Shown here one piece after another: positions 9,742 through 21,500 of a DNA stretch of 42,404 bases. A program made the position numbers and the translations under genes. A model generated the notes under the pieces. That model searched no databases. It was not told where the DNA came from and saw only the letters and a program-made list of their open reading frames with translations. Origin of the DNA: Ophioceras dolichostomum (Eukaryota > Ascomycota > Sordariomycetes > Magnaporthales > Ophioceraceae); NCBI GenBank assembly GCA_003049485.1, contig PYST01000335.1:1-42404 (forward strand), read 5' to 3'. How positions within the stretch are numbered: position 1 is the first letter of the stretch; every line of letters starts with the position of its first letter.

Positions 9742-12700
9742 GATACTGACAGTAGGACTCAACTCGATTGGCTCCTGAAATGCAGCAAACAAATATTGGA
9801 GAGATGTCGACATCTCAGGCTTTGCTCCTTGCCCGCGAGCTTGGGCCTACCAGAGTCTTGAAATGTTGAAAGGGTTATAGTAGCAGTGGTACTAGTATCG
9901 TTCTCCAAGGAGAAGCCCCACGAGTATCGTCACTGCTTGCCGTTCCAACACTGTCGATAAGAGATTATTTGGGCTGCTCAGTGTTTGATTGCCTTCCTTT
10001 CAAGCACATAGATCAACACTGCATCCCGATGCTCTTGTATTGACTGCCTGGGGCTGGTAGTATAGCAACTACTAGTAGTGATAGGGCTGAAAATCAAACC
10101 AAGGTGTGTCAAGTCGGAGCATCCCGCTTCGTTCCGTTTGACCGGGTCGACCACCCCCAAACATCACGACTTAGCACTGAGCAGCTGTAATTTCTAGCGC
10201 AGATAGTATCCTATTCAGCAGGATAACGCGGCGGCCCTTCAATGATATCAATGATCACATCACACCTCCCGACGGACTTCATGGCCAGGTATTGGCTGGA
10301 AATATGCGCCGTGGAGCTTTTCGGACTCTGCACCCCGACCCCTCGAAGATCAGAAGACCAGCCGCAGACGCTCCCAGCTGTCTGGATCCATGTAGGAATG
10401 CCGTAATGGGGATGCCAAAAACAGGAAGGGCAGAAATGGCATGGGGGGAGGAGAGTGGGGGGCCGACAGTCAGTCCTGGTTCCGGCCCGCCATGTACGAA
10501 ATATGTTGAAGCGCCTGCCCGGGCACTTCCCCGAAATCACGTCCCCGACGTCCCCGATGACATTCCAGAGATCTTTCGTTTGTGATTCAGACGACCTCAG
10601 CTACGGTGAGCAACAGCTGTTTAGTGTGAGTGATATAGGGGAGGAGTATAGCACTGTATGTGAGTGAGTGCCTGTCAAGATGAGTCGTCTGCGCTGGGCC
10701 GAGAGTCTAGAACTCTTGGACCCATCAAGGCTGGGGTCACGCTTAGCCTCCCTTTTCGGGTCATTTTCAGCAAAGAACAAAGTGATGGTCGGGGCCGGGA
10801 GGTGAGAGGCTGAAAAATTGGGCATCCCCTCCCCTGGTCACGTCGTGGGGTTTTGCGTCCAAAGAGAGAGACGAGAGTCGAGCGAGGAGGACAGCGACGG
10901 AGGCAAAAACAAGGGGGGAAAAGCAACTGCGGGATGAGACGAGCTGCGTCGTCCGGCGCCTCCTTTCCTTAATATTGGAAGGACAGACCAGGGGTTCCAT
11001 TTCCAAGCGCCATGGCGTCAGCACAGGGCTGAATGACACAATGATAGCGGCCCTAGACTGTCTTCTCCAAGGACGTGAAGGAGACATTGCACCAGTACGG
11101 CTGGAATGGCGATCTCTGGTAAACCCCCAATCCCATTATTCCCATATCATCGAGACTTTTGTGGCTGCAATTGTATCATGACCCAGAAAGCCGCGAAGTG
11201 TGCCCTTGCCTCAGTGTCCCAACTTGATGACAGTTGAATATTAGCCAACTGTGCGTTGTGACTTGTTTACATCCATGTTCGCCACCATAATCGCAGACTA
11301 GACCTCCCTCTCTCTTTTGAGTAAGGAACTGGTACGACGGCACGACGTTCACGATGTTCGACTCGCCCTCATTCTGAGGTCGAACCCCCACCCAGACGGA
11401 GAGGCGCCTCTAGGATCAAATTTCTTTACGCGAAATGTTCGCTATGCTCTTACACATCGAAACACGGGGATGTCAGCAGCATATTTTAGATTATTGTTTC
11501 GGCGACTGATGTAGCATCGAGCACTTCCAGGGACCTGGCTCTCGCTTCATCGCTCCCGTCCCATTATATGCCTGAGTGGCTCTCACTGCAAACCAGCAAG
11601 TGCTACACTCTGGGGGAAGGGGGGTTCCGGGGCTCGGTTTCCCAAGCGCCTGGGTCAGGCAGGTCCACCGTCCACAGAATGGTTTAGGTCCGGGACCGCT
11701 TATTCGGTCAGTCTGCCGGCCAGTCACAGTCTCGAGACATTTCTGGTCAAAGAAGATATATGTGCCTCTGGAGATAGGCAGGTCTGTACGTAATTGTTAG
11801 ATAAAATTCCGCAACGATAAGCAGAATGAAAAGGAGGGGGGGCATCTAGAATCCGCACACCGTCCCCGTAAGTAGGTAGAAGTGACTGACTGCCTAGGAT
11901 CCTCACATATCCCATATGATCAAGGTAGGTCGTAGTCAGAAAAAAAGAAGGGAAGGAAAAAAGCAACAAGACTCAAAAGCACAAAAGGACCCCCCTCGGA
12001 AAGCCCAAAGGAGAGCGCCGTCGCATGCAAGCTGGCGGAGCTGGACTGGGCAGACTGCCCAAAAATCGTCTTGATGGCAAATTGTTGAAGTGGATGGTAG
12101 GAGCAGCGTCCATATATGGCGATTGCGTGCCACACCTGAGCAATGTCGTCATTTTAGCTCTGGATGAGCAAGCTCCCTTTGTGCACGGTGGACGGGATCC
12201 CCACCCAATTGGAGAGCCGCAACGGGTGTCGACGGCTGTGCCAGCTGGCCCCCCCTGTCTGCATATGGCGCTATAATGGTGCGGACGCACGCCGCCCACA
12301 CGCAGTCGCGTGCTGCATGCACCCAGGAAAAAAAAGAGAGGCAGAGGAAAAGAGGGAAAGAGAGCTATTCGAAGTATTGGCGTCGAGTTTTCTTGATTCC
12401 AATTCATTTATTACCGGATTTGAGAAGGCCGATGGGTAGTTAGCTTGTGATGGGACTGACTGACTGACTGGAAAGCTTCAGCTTTGCTGTTCGCTTTGTG
12501 GGGGTTCTCGCACTCCGAAGAAGCACAATATTTTATTGGCTAGAATCATCGATACCTCGCAGCGGAAGCCCCACAGAGGCTGGCAGGCACAGTACCGGAA
12601 GTTTACTTCACCGCAAACGCCCCACATCGACGAACATCCATGTCCGTCTCAATATCATGGTCACTCAGCTCCTTCGCGAGTCCAATCCTGTCAAGCGACG

Positions 12701-14015
12701 GGGAAATGTACCACAGTAGGATTCGCGGAGAAGCACAGGACGGGAATGTGCTACCAAAGTGATCAATCTCTTTCAGACGGGGGACTCCCTTCCCCCCCGT
12801 CGCCACCCGCCTAATTATTTCGGGGTCCCCTCACTTGGCTGGCAGACAGGCAGGTCATCTTTTCGTTTGGTCACCGAGAGAGCGGCCAGGGAGGAGACAC
12901 AGGGCATGGCTGATCAGTGGTCCCAAGTCTGTCCCCTCACCCCTCAGCCGTCCCCAAGATTGGGGGTTGAGGCTACCCCTCTTCTGCTCTCTCCTGTTTC
13001 GAGAAAATTCTTCAGAGATGACTCTCGGAATGGACCGTCTATGTAGAACAAGTTTTGTAGTGCCATAAGAGTTGGGCGCCGCACGCGCAGTATGTAAGAC
13101 TGCTGTGAGACCGGGCGCGACTCGGAAAGGCAGCACTGCTCATCCTGGGTTTTAGACTGTTGGTACTACTGTCACGACGACACTAAACCTGTCTTTGCCT
13201 GGCTTCTTCTATCCGTCGCTGGCGGTGTGGACACGTGCGAGCACAACGTGTGGTAGCACACAACAAACCCCCCCAAACTTCTTCTCAGGCCTCAGCGCCA
13301 CACCCATGGTCCTATTACCACATCTGGCACGATCGCCCAGACTATTGGGCGCTCTTGGTCCGTCTTGGCGTATCTCTTGGACTGACTTCGTCATCGCCGA
13401 CCCCCCATTGTTTCCCCTCCCGCCCTCGCCAGCTTCTGCTAGCCTCTTTGTCTTCATTCCCTCAACCCAGAAAGGTACTCTCGTACCAGACAGAACAGAG
13501 GGACCAAAGTACCTCTTCGACGAAGCAAGTCCCAGCGTCGTGCCAGGGGAGGGTACGCCAACTTGGCCGTGGACACACACGCTGGCAGAGCGGCTCAGTT
13601 GGGAAGGAGTTTTTGGCAGTCCTTCTCCTCACGCTACCTACTCCATTTTCCCATCATCTTTCACTCTCGAGGATGCTATGCTGCTGGTTTATGGAGCTAT
13701 CCTGATGACCTAATCACCAGCTTCCGCGCAACGTTATAAGAAGAGACCTTGTCGTCGCCGTCAGCGCGTTGCTTCTACTCTTCTGCTCCGTTTCTCTCTT
13801 TGTCTGCCTTCCTGGTCCTCTCGCAACAACATCAAGAGACCTCGTAGATCAACCAGATTCCAAAACAACCCGGTACATCCATCTACTTCTATATACATAC
13901 CTTAACCAGCCGTCTTGTCTTGGCCTCCCGCGCAGGGTGTTTCTTGAAGCTCTCTGTAACACCACCCACCTCCTTGGCGACACAGCAACATTCGCCCTTG
14001 GCTCACGCCCATTCA

Positions 14016-14079
14016 CTTGGCCATCAAGCCCCTAAGCTTGGCCATCAAGCCCATTATCTTGGCCCTTCGATCCCCTATT
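14016..14079 (+). repeat. Three direct copies of a 21-22-bp unit beginning CTTGGCC
   Basis: Units start at 14016, 14037 and 14058. The first two share CTTGGCCATCAAGCCC, the third is diverged, and a partial fourth (CTTGGCCC) begins at 14080. The array is in the proximal promoter or 5' leader of the sulfate permease gene. Confidence 0.75.
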
Positions 14080-14104
14080 CTTGGCCCTGCCGGCTCCCGC
14101 CAGA

Positions 14105-14156
14105 GCTGAGGCAGTAAGCTGAAGCAGTAAGCTGAAGCAGTAAGCTGGGACAGTGA
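14105..14156 (+). repeat. Four tandem copies of a 13-bp unit, GCTGAAGCAGTAA-like
   Basis: Copies start at 14105, 14118, 14131 and 14144; copies two and three are identical and the outer two carry one to three changes. The array ends about 50 bp before the permease ATG and contains no ATG, so it probably lies in the untranslated leader. Confidence 0.8.
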
Positions 14157-14207
14157 GCTGCTGCTGGTACCGGTCCCCGCGCCACGCAGCTGACAAGACA
14201 AGACAAG

Positions 14208-16902
14208 ATGGGTGCTGGCCGCTCTGTTGCGCGGTTCTTCGGAATCGACGTCGATGCCTACGATGTCGATCGGCGCGCGGCGGTGCCTGAGGGCGTGACC
14301 TCTGACGGTTCGCCCTCCTACGTCGAGACGGAGGTGACGACCGAGGAGACGCTCCTGCGGCTGGTGCCGACGCGTAAGGGAGTCGCCGCGTACTTTTACT
14401 CGCTCTTCCCATTCCTGAGCTGGATCCTGCACTACAACTTCACGTGGCTCTTCGGCGACCTAATTGCCGGCATCACGGTGGGCTTCGTGGTCGTGCCCCA
14501 GGGCATGGCCTACGCGCTCCTGGCGCAGCTGTCGCCCGAGTACGGCCTGTACACCTCGTTCGTCGGCTTCCTCCTCTACTGGGCCTTCGCCACCAGCAAG
14601 GACATCACCATCGGCACCGTGGCCGTCATGTCGACCATCGTGGGCAACGTCGTCATCCGCGTGCAGGCCGACCACCCTGACATCCCCGCGGAACAGATCG
14701 CCCGAGCTCTCGCGCTGATCTCGGGCTGCGTGCTTCTCTTTTTTGGGCTGATCCGCGTGGGGTGGATCGTCGAGTTTATCTCGTTGGTCGCCATCGCCTC
14801 CTTCATGACCGGTGCGGCCATCAGCATCGCTGCTGGCCAGGTGCCCGCCATGATGGGTATTGCGAACGTCAACACGCGCGACAGCACCTATTTGGTCATC
14901 ATTAACACCTTGAAGGGCCTGCCCCGCACGAAGCTCGATGCGGCCATGGGCTTGTCTGCTCTGGCCATGCTTTACCTGATCCGGTTCGCCTGCAGCTTCA
15001 TGGCCAAGAAGCAGCCCCACCGCCAGAAGATGTGGTTTTTCATCTCGACCCTCCGCATGGCCTTTGTCATCCTGTTGTACATCCTTATCAGCTGGCTCGT
15101 GAACCGTGATATTTCCAAGGCTGCCAACGCCAAGTTCAAGATTCTGGGGACCGTTCCTAGTGGTAAGCGATAAATCCGTCTCCCTCCCTCCACCTCTTCC
15201 TTCGTATTAGCTTGTGCGAAAGGCTTCCCCTATTGAAGGTACCCCCACTAGAATGCATCAACTTACCAACTAACACGTTCGTCTGCCGCCATTTATAGGT
15301 TTCCAGCATGCCGGAGCTCCCGTCATCAACCAACGGATTCTCGAAGTCATCGCACCAGACCTGCCCGTCACAATCATCGTGCTGATCATCGAGCATATCG
15401 CCATCTCGAAGTCGTTCGGACGCGTCAACAACTACATCATCAACCCGTCCCAGGAGCTCGTCGCCATCGGCTTCACCAACGTCTTCGGCCCCTTCCTGGG
15501 CGGCTACCCCGCCACGGGCTCGTTCTCCCGGACGGCCATCAAGTCGAAGGCCGGCGTGCGCACCCCGCTCGCGGGCATCTTCACCGCGGCCATCGTGCTC
15601 CTGGCGCTCTACGTCCTCACCTCGGTGTTCTTCTACATCCCCATGAGCTCCCTCGCGGCGCTCATCATCCACGCCGTGGGCGACCTGATCACGCCGCCCC
15701 GGACGGTCTACCAGTTCTGGATCACCTCCCCGATCGAGGTGGTCATGTTCTTCGCCGGCGTGATCCTCACCATCTTCACCACCATCGAGAACGGCATATA
15801 CCTCAACATGGCCGCCTCCGCCGCCCTGCTGCTGTACCGCGTCGCCCGGTCTCCCGGGAGATTCCTGGGTAAGACGCAGATCTACTCCACCACCAGCACG
15901 CCGGCCTCCGTCGCCGCGCTGGGCGGGAAGCCGCCGCGCGACGCGTTCCTGGACGAGAAGCGAAGGGACGGCTCGAACCCGGAGGTGCCCGTCGAGCAAG
16001 TGCACCCGGGCATATTCGTGTACCGCTTCCTGGACGGCTTCAACTACACCAACTCGGCCGCCCACCTCGACCTCCTGACCATCTACATCTACGGCAAGAC
16101 CCGGTCTACTCTGCTGGACAACTTTGCCAAGATCGGCGTAAGTACCTATCTACCTACCTACCAGACGTCCTACATCCATCCATCTCCTCCATCAAATCCG
16201 AAATTCATTCTTTCTGTACCTTTCGTGACAGCAGGAGGTGACTAACGCAATCACTTTCTTTCCCCCCCAAAACAGGATCGCCCCTGGAACGACCCGGGCC
16301 CCCGCCGCGGCCAAAAGGCCTCAGAGGACCTCTCCCGCCGCCCGATCCTGAGGGCCGTGATCCTCGACTTCTCGTCCGTCAACTACGTCGACGTCACCTC
16401 GGTGCAGGCGCTCATCGACCTCAAGAACCAGTTCGCCAAGTACGCGCACCCGTCGCCCGTCGAGTGGCACTTCGCCGGGGTGGGCAACAAGTGGACCAAG
16501 CGCGCGCTCGTTGCGGCCGGGTTCGGGCTCTACGACACTCGGGGACGTTCCTCTCCTGGTGCTGCGGCTGCTCCTCCTCCTGCCGCTGGGTCGGGCGCGG
16601 AGTCGGGCAAGGACGTCGAGTCCGACGGCAGCGGCGGTGGCGTGGGGCCGTGGACGCCGCTGTTCAGCGTCGCGTATGTCGATCGGCTGGACGTCGTTGC
16701 TGCGGCGCCGCCTTCGGACGCTGAGAAGGGCGAGGTTGCGAAGGATAGTGTGGCTCGTACTACGTCTTCTGCCACGGCGGGTGCGGGTGGTGGGAATAGC
16801 GGCAAACTGGTGACGGTGTTCGGGCTGAACAGGCCGTTCTTCCATGTTGATGTTTCGGAGGCGGTTGAGAGTGCGCTGTTGAGCATTGAGGGCCCTGTCT
16901 GA
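14208..16902 (+). CDS. Sulfate permease, SulP family with C-terminal STAS domain
   Basis: This is a predicted plasma-membrane importer of sulfate, the first step of sulfate assimilation, related to yeast SUL1/SUL2 and Neurospora CYS-14. Exons 14208-15162, 15299-16137 and 16276-16902 give 806 residues; both introns (136 and 138 bp) start GTAAG and the first has a CTAAC branch site. A hydrophilic N-terminus (1-60) is followed by 10-12 membrane segments (about 75-520) carrying the SulP patterns VPQGMAYALL (96-105) and SPEYGLYTS (109-117), then NVFGPFLGGYPATGSFSRTAI in the second half. From about residue 555 a STAS domain follows, with VILDFSSVNYVDVTSVQAL as its central strand-helix and a low-complexity Ala/Gly/Ser insert near 660-700. 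The start ATG follows CAAGACAAGACAAG. Family is certain; substrate (sulfate rather than another oxyanion) is inferred from fungal homology. Confidence 0.93.
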
Positions 16903-18545
16903 GCGAGCAGGAAGGGAAGGGAAGCGATGGGTGGGTGGCTATACATGCCTGCTTACCTACCTATCTACCTGCCTAGCGAGTGTGATGTGGAAGGCCAGAT
17001 GCGTGCCTGGCGCTTTGATAAGATTTAATGATTTGATAATGGGAGTTTGTCTAAGTACCTATTTATATTAGTTACCATATACCTACCTACCGTACACCTA
17101 GCCATCATGGACTCTCTTTTTCTTTCTTTCCATTGACTCGGACTGGGTTCCCACCTATATGCCTGGGTCTAGATATCTAGAAGACCTACACGGCGCTGCG
17201 GATAGGTGGCACCGGCATCACTTGACACTTTCATCGGCATTTGAATACCTTTCGCTTTTTGAAGTCTAACCCCGCTTCGTGTATCGGGTGTCTTGCGTCG
17301 TCAAAGGTAGCGTGGCATTAACCTCCCTCCACCTGCCACAAGATCAGCCGCGCGAGACAGCCCGTAGAAACCATCCGCCCCTGTTTCCCAGACCACGCAG
17401 GAGTTAAGCATGCATATTACCGGAAACTAAAGCACCATGACACGCAAACGAAGCAGAGCAAGGAAGATATGGTTTGTGATTCCCGAGCTAATCTGCGTAT
17501 CTATCTCTTTTCTTGCCGGCCTTGTGAACATTGCTTACCTGCATCTATCTTCTGCGAAGGGGCAACCTTAGAGTGGATACTAGAAGGCGTCAACTGTTCC
17601 TCCCCCCGGTACCTACCTCGAGAGAATCGAGCTCCTAAAAGAGCGAGAATGGTTGATTGTCTGAGTAGAGATGGCTGACGACGTGTGGGCAGCGGCAAAT
17701 CTTGTCAAAGGGGAGATGGGGAAAAAAAAGGGGGTGGTAAATGAAGGAAAAGAAAAGAGGAGGGGGAATATGCAGTCGAAACGCAAACTTTTGTGTGAGA
17801 AACTGGTACAAAATGTAAAGGGGGCAGCCAAGGAACATCCCCAAGCGCCCATCGTGGACGGGCGCTGAAGATGTTGTCTCCCACCTCTGCTGGTCGGTGT
17901 GGAAAGCCGACCGACAGACACGCAGTGAGAGAGACTTGACTAGGTGCGCCCATTAGACGAAATCTCAAAATGATGGTGAGACTTGAAGAAGGACTCACTT
18001 GAGCCATGCAACCGACTATCATGCCGTCACTCGCAGCACCACCCGTGATTGGGGTGGGGGGGGGGGGGGGGNNNNNNNNNNNNNNNNNNNNNNNNNGGGG
18101 GGGGGGGGGGGGGTGTGAATGAACGTACCCCCACGATGTGCAAGTTGTTGGGATGTGCTGCTGCTGCTTGCAACTTCTTCGTTTGCTAGGGATGCTAGCA
18201 AAGGTAGGGGAAAGGAGAAAGGGGAAAGGGGAGAGAAGGGGGAAAAGAGAAGTGGAAATCAGAGGTATGTGGCGTGGCAAAATCAAATCAAATCAAATCA
18301 GTTCGGTGCAGTGAGGCAGACGCAGGGACAAACGCGAATGAAAATGTGCTGGGAATGGGATGTGAATGTATGGGAAGAGGCCGGGGAGAGCGTACGCAAA
18401 CGGGAAATCGGCCGCTTGTGGGATAGCAAACCCTGCAAGGTAAAGTAAGTAAGTGCCTTGAAGAAGTCATGAGAGATAGGATGGGAATCGTCAGCTCTCC
18501 CACAACTTTTCCTCTCGGTTCGCTCACTCACTCACTCGTTCCATC
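16903..18545. other. Convergent intergenic region with assembly gap
   Basis: The region holds the 3' ends of the sulfate permease and SNF2 genes. It contains TACCTA-rich runs near 16945-16975 and 17055-17100, an (AAATC) run near 18281-18300 and the poly-G-flanked gap at 18072-18096. I see no gene in it. Confidence 0.55.
18072..18096. other. Assembly gap of 25 N inside a poly-G tract
   Basis: Twenty-five unresolved bases are bounded by 16 G (18056-18071) on the left and 17 G (18097-18113) on the right. The true content is unknown; sequencing stalled in a homopolymer or the tract itself is an artefact. No called exon crosses it. Confidence 0.97.
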
Positions 18546-21500
18546 TCAGATGTCCGAAACGAACATGTCCTCGTCGTCTTGCTCTTCTTCCTCCTCTTGC
18601 TGCTGCTCGACGGCATCGTCGACCTCCATGCGATTGCGATTGTCGACTCCGACCCCTCCCGAGGCGCCGTCCGCGAAGTTCTCCTCCTCCTCGCCCGTGA
18701 CGGGGACGGCGCCCTCGGCGGGCCGGTCCTCCCCCTCCTCCTCCTCGAAGCCGAACAGAGAGTCGACCTCGAAGTCGCCGCGGTCTACGCGGCCTACACC
18801 GCCGGGGCCGGAGCCGCCGGAGTGGGAGCCCTCGATGCTGGGAAGAACGGTCCCCCTGTTCCTCGGCGCGACGGTGATGGTGTTTTCCTCGTCATCGTCA
18901 TCGTCATCATCGTCATCGACCTCCAGCGGCAGCATAGGAGCCGAAGCAAACTCGGCCGTTGAACTGCGGCACTCTCTAGCGCCACCACCATTGACACCAC
19001 CACAACCAGCCGCAGCGGAAGCAGTATGGCCAATCATCCCCAGACCATCGTCACCATCCTCCTCCTCATCCTCCTCGTCGCTGTAGTAATAATCCTCATG
19101 GTTGAGCGCGCCGCCAGTCACCTCCTCGCCTTTGTCCGCAGCGCCGACGAGGTAAAGGAAGTCAGTAGCAGAGAGGCGCGCTTTCTTCTTCCCCCCCTTC
19201 TGCTGCTGGCCTTGCTGCTGGCTTCCCCCCTGCTGCTGCTGCCATTGTTTGTCCTTATCCTTGTCTTTGTCCTTGCCTCTGCCTTCGGCTGGCGCCGGAT
19301 CGTCGGTCTCGTTGTCCTGCAGCGTCTCGGAGATCTCGGCGTCCTTGTCGTCCTGCATGTCGAGCATCCGCTCGTCGAGCGTGTTGCGCGTGACGATCTT
19401 GACGTAGTGCGTCTCCTTCGTCTGGCCGATGCGGTGCACGCGGCCGAAGGCCTGGCGCTCCACGGCGCTGTTCCACCAGAGGTCGACGAGGATGACGCGG
19501 TTGGCGGCTGTGAGGTTGAGGGCTTGGCCGCCGCATCGGATGGATGCGATCTGAGTGTGGTTGGTCGGGTGTCAGTCAGCCCCAGCCAGCCAGCCAGCCG
19601 GCTATCGGGGTTGGTCTGCAGGTACAAGGCAAGGCAAGGCAGCCGTGGAAGAATAAGACGGGTGAGGGGGAGGGTGGGTGTGAGATGGTACGGATGTTTT
19701 ATATGATGATATGATGATACGTACCAGAACCTTCGCCGCCGTGTTCTCTTTGTTGAACTCAGCAATGGCGTTCGCCTTCTGGCCCTGCTCAAGACTGCCG
19801 AAGTAGTAGAGGAAGTTGATGCTCTCAGCAGACAGCACGCGGCCGAGAATGCGGGCCAAGGGCACCCAGTGGGTGAAGACTGTCGCAAGACTTTGTGTCA
19901 GTGGTACATGGATCCTAGCCCGTTCCAGCAACCATCAAAAGGGACCAAGCCGCGGATGTTTAATGTGTTGAGCGATACAAGGGGAAAAACGGGCCCACTC
20001 ACTGATAATTTTGTCCTTGGGAAACTCGGCCTGCCAGTCGAGGACGATTTTCTTGATAGCCGTGGTCTTAGCGCTGGGCGTCACGGGCACGTCGGGGAAG
20101 AGATCGCTGTAGTCGAGGAACTTAGAAGTCTCGTTCGCCTTGGGCTGGACGCCGAGCATGTCGTCGCCAGGGCGCCCGAGCTTGACGGCTTTCGCCTTCT
20201 TCCCCTTGCCTCCCTTCCCCTTCCCCTTCCCCTTCGCCAAAGCAGGCTTCGGGGCGCCGCCGGGTCGGGAACCACGGCCAGCAGAAGATTCGACGCCGTC
20301 GCCGTCGTCGTCGTCGTTGTTATCTCGGAGCGACCTGGAGTCCTTGATCATGTTGCCACACGTGGGGCACTTGGTGTCTTTGCCTCGGGCCCTCGCGGCC
20401 CGCACCAGCCCTTCCAAGCACTCTATGCAGAACGTGTGGCCGCACTCGGTGATCTCGGCGAGCTCTGCGATATTATAGCAGACCCGGCAGGTGACGTCGC
20501 TCAGCTGCTTCTCGCACTCGATGCGCATGAGCTGCGAGGTCATGTTGAATATCATGCCGAAGCCGCTCTTGCCGAACTTCTCTTCCGCCGGGGGTAGTTT
20601 CTCGCGTCCGTTCTGGTCGTCACTGCTGCTGCCACTGCCACTGCTGCCGCAGCCGGCGTTCTTGTCCTTATCCGCCGCGCCATTCTCCTCGTCCTTCTGC
20701 TTTTGGGAGTCGCCCTCGCTACGCTCCCGCCTCACCTCCTCTACGTCCATCCAGCGGCGGATCTGCTTGTGCAGGGGGGTGCGGCCGCCGATCTCGGCCA
20801 GCTGATAGCGCAGCCAGCAGATATCCTCAAGCGTGAAGTCCGTCCGCATGCACGTCTCGAGCAGGAACGGGTGTGCCGTGGCCTGCCGCAGCCGGGTCAG
20901 GTACGAGAAGTAGGTCCGCATCTTCTTCTGGACCTGGCCCGACTCGGCCCTGCGGGCGTGCGTGTTCAGGTTGTCGCGGAACCGGGCCTCCAGCCGCCGG
21001 TAGATGAGGCGCTCCTCGACCGACAGGTCGATCATGACCGTCTTGATCGGGTGCGTGGCCGGGATGCGCAGGATGGGGTCACCCATGAACGAGTCGTGCA
21101 CGCGCCGGCGCATCATTAGCGTCGGCACGACGGCCGCCAGCCGGGACTTGACCGTGTCCTCGCCGAGGTCTCCGAAGTGCTCCTTGAACTCGCTCAGGTC
21201 CATGCCCCAGGCCGTGCCGAGGAACCGCATGTAGGGGTAGAGCTCCTCGACGTTGTTGTGGATCGGCGTGCCGCTGAGCGCCCACCGGTACTTGCCCGGC
21301 AGGTGGATGCAGGCCTTGGACGTCCGGGTCTGGTGGTTCTTGATGGCGTGGGCCTCGTCTAGCACGATGCGGCGGAACTGGACGCGGTACAGGTCGCCCA
21401 GGTGCTCGTCCATCTGGGACCTCCAGTCCTCCTCGGAGAGGGTCATGCCCGACAGGCGCCTCAGCGCGTCCTCCGAGGGGTACGCCTTGGCGACCTCGTA

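Larger units (their letters stand above)
9742..14207. other. Long divergent intergenic region between the bHLH and sulfate permease genes
   Basis: These 4.5 kb lie between two genes transcribed outwards. Frames open here mostly lack ATG starts, overlap on several frames (notably around 13200-13700) and look like low-complexity sequence, so I call no gene. One E-box CACGTG lies at 13232-13237. The part nearest the permease start contains two tandem arrays (14016-14079 and 14105-14156). A long 5' leader, an untranslated RNA or large promoters are all possible. I found no match to the CYS-3 consensus ATGRYRYCAT in the last 1.2 kb by eye. Confidence 0.5.

Noticed and set aside
11973..12407. Minus-strand open frame of 144 codons starting with ATG
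   Set aside because: The sequence is low-complexity with no family resemblance, no splice partners and no neighbours that support it.
13195..13713. Possible gene of about 172 codons upstream of the sulfate permease
   Set aside because: It has no ATG at its start, competes with two other open frames in the same place and resembles no protein family.
13000..14207. Search for CYS-3 sites (ATGRYRYCAT) before the sulfate permease
   Set aside because: No match to the full consensus was found by eye, so no sulfur-control site is claimed.
7460..14207. Possible RIP-mutated transposon remnants in spacers
   Set aside because: I saw no strongly AT-rich, TpA-dense blocks, terminal inverted repeats or degraded transposase frames.
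15157..16065. A 302-codon open frame antisense to the sulfate permease
   Set aside because: It is a composition shadow rich in Asp, Gly, Arg and His and opposite a clear SulP exon.
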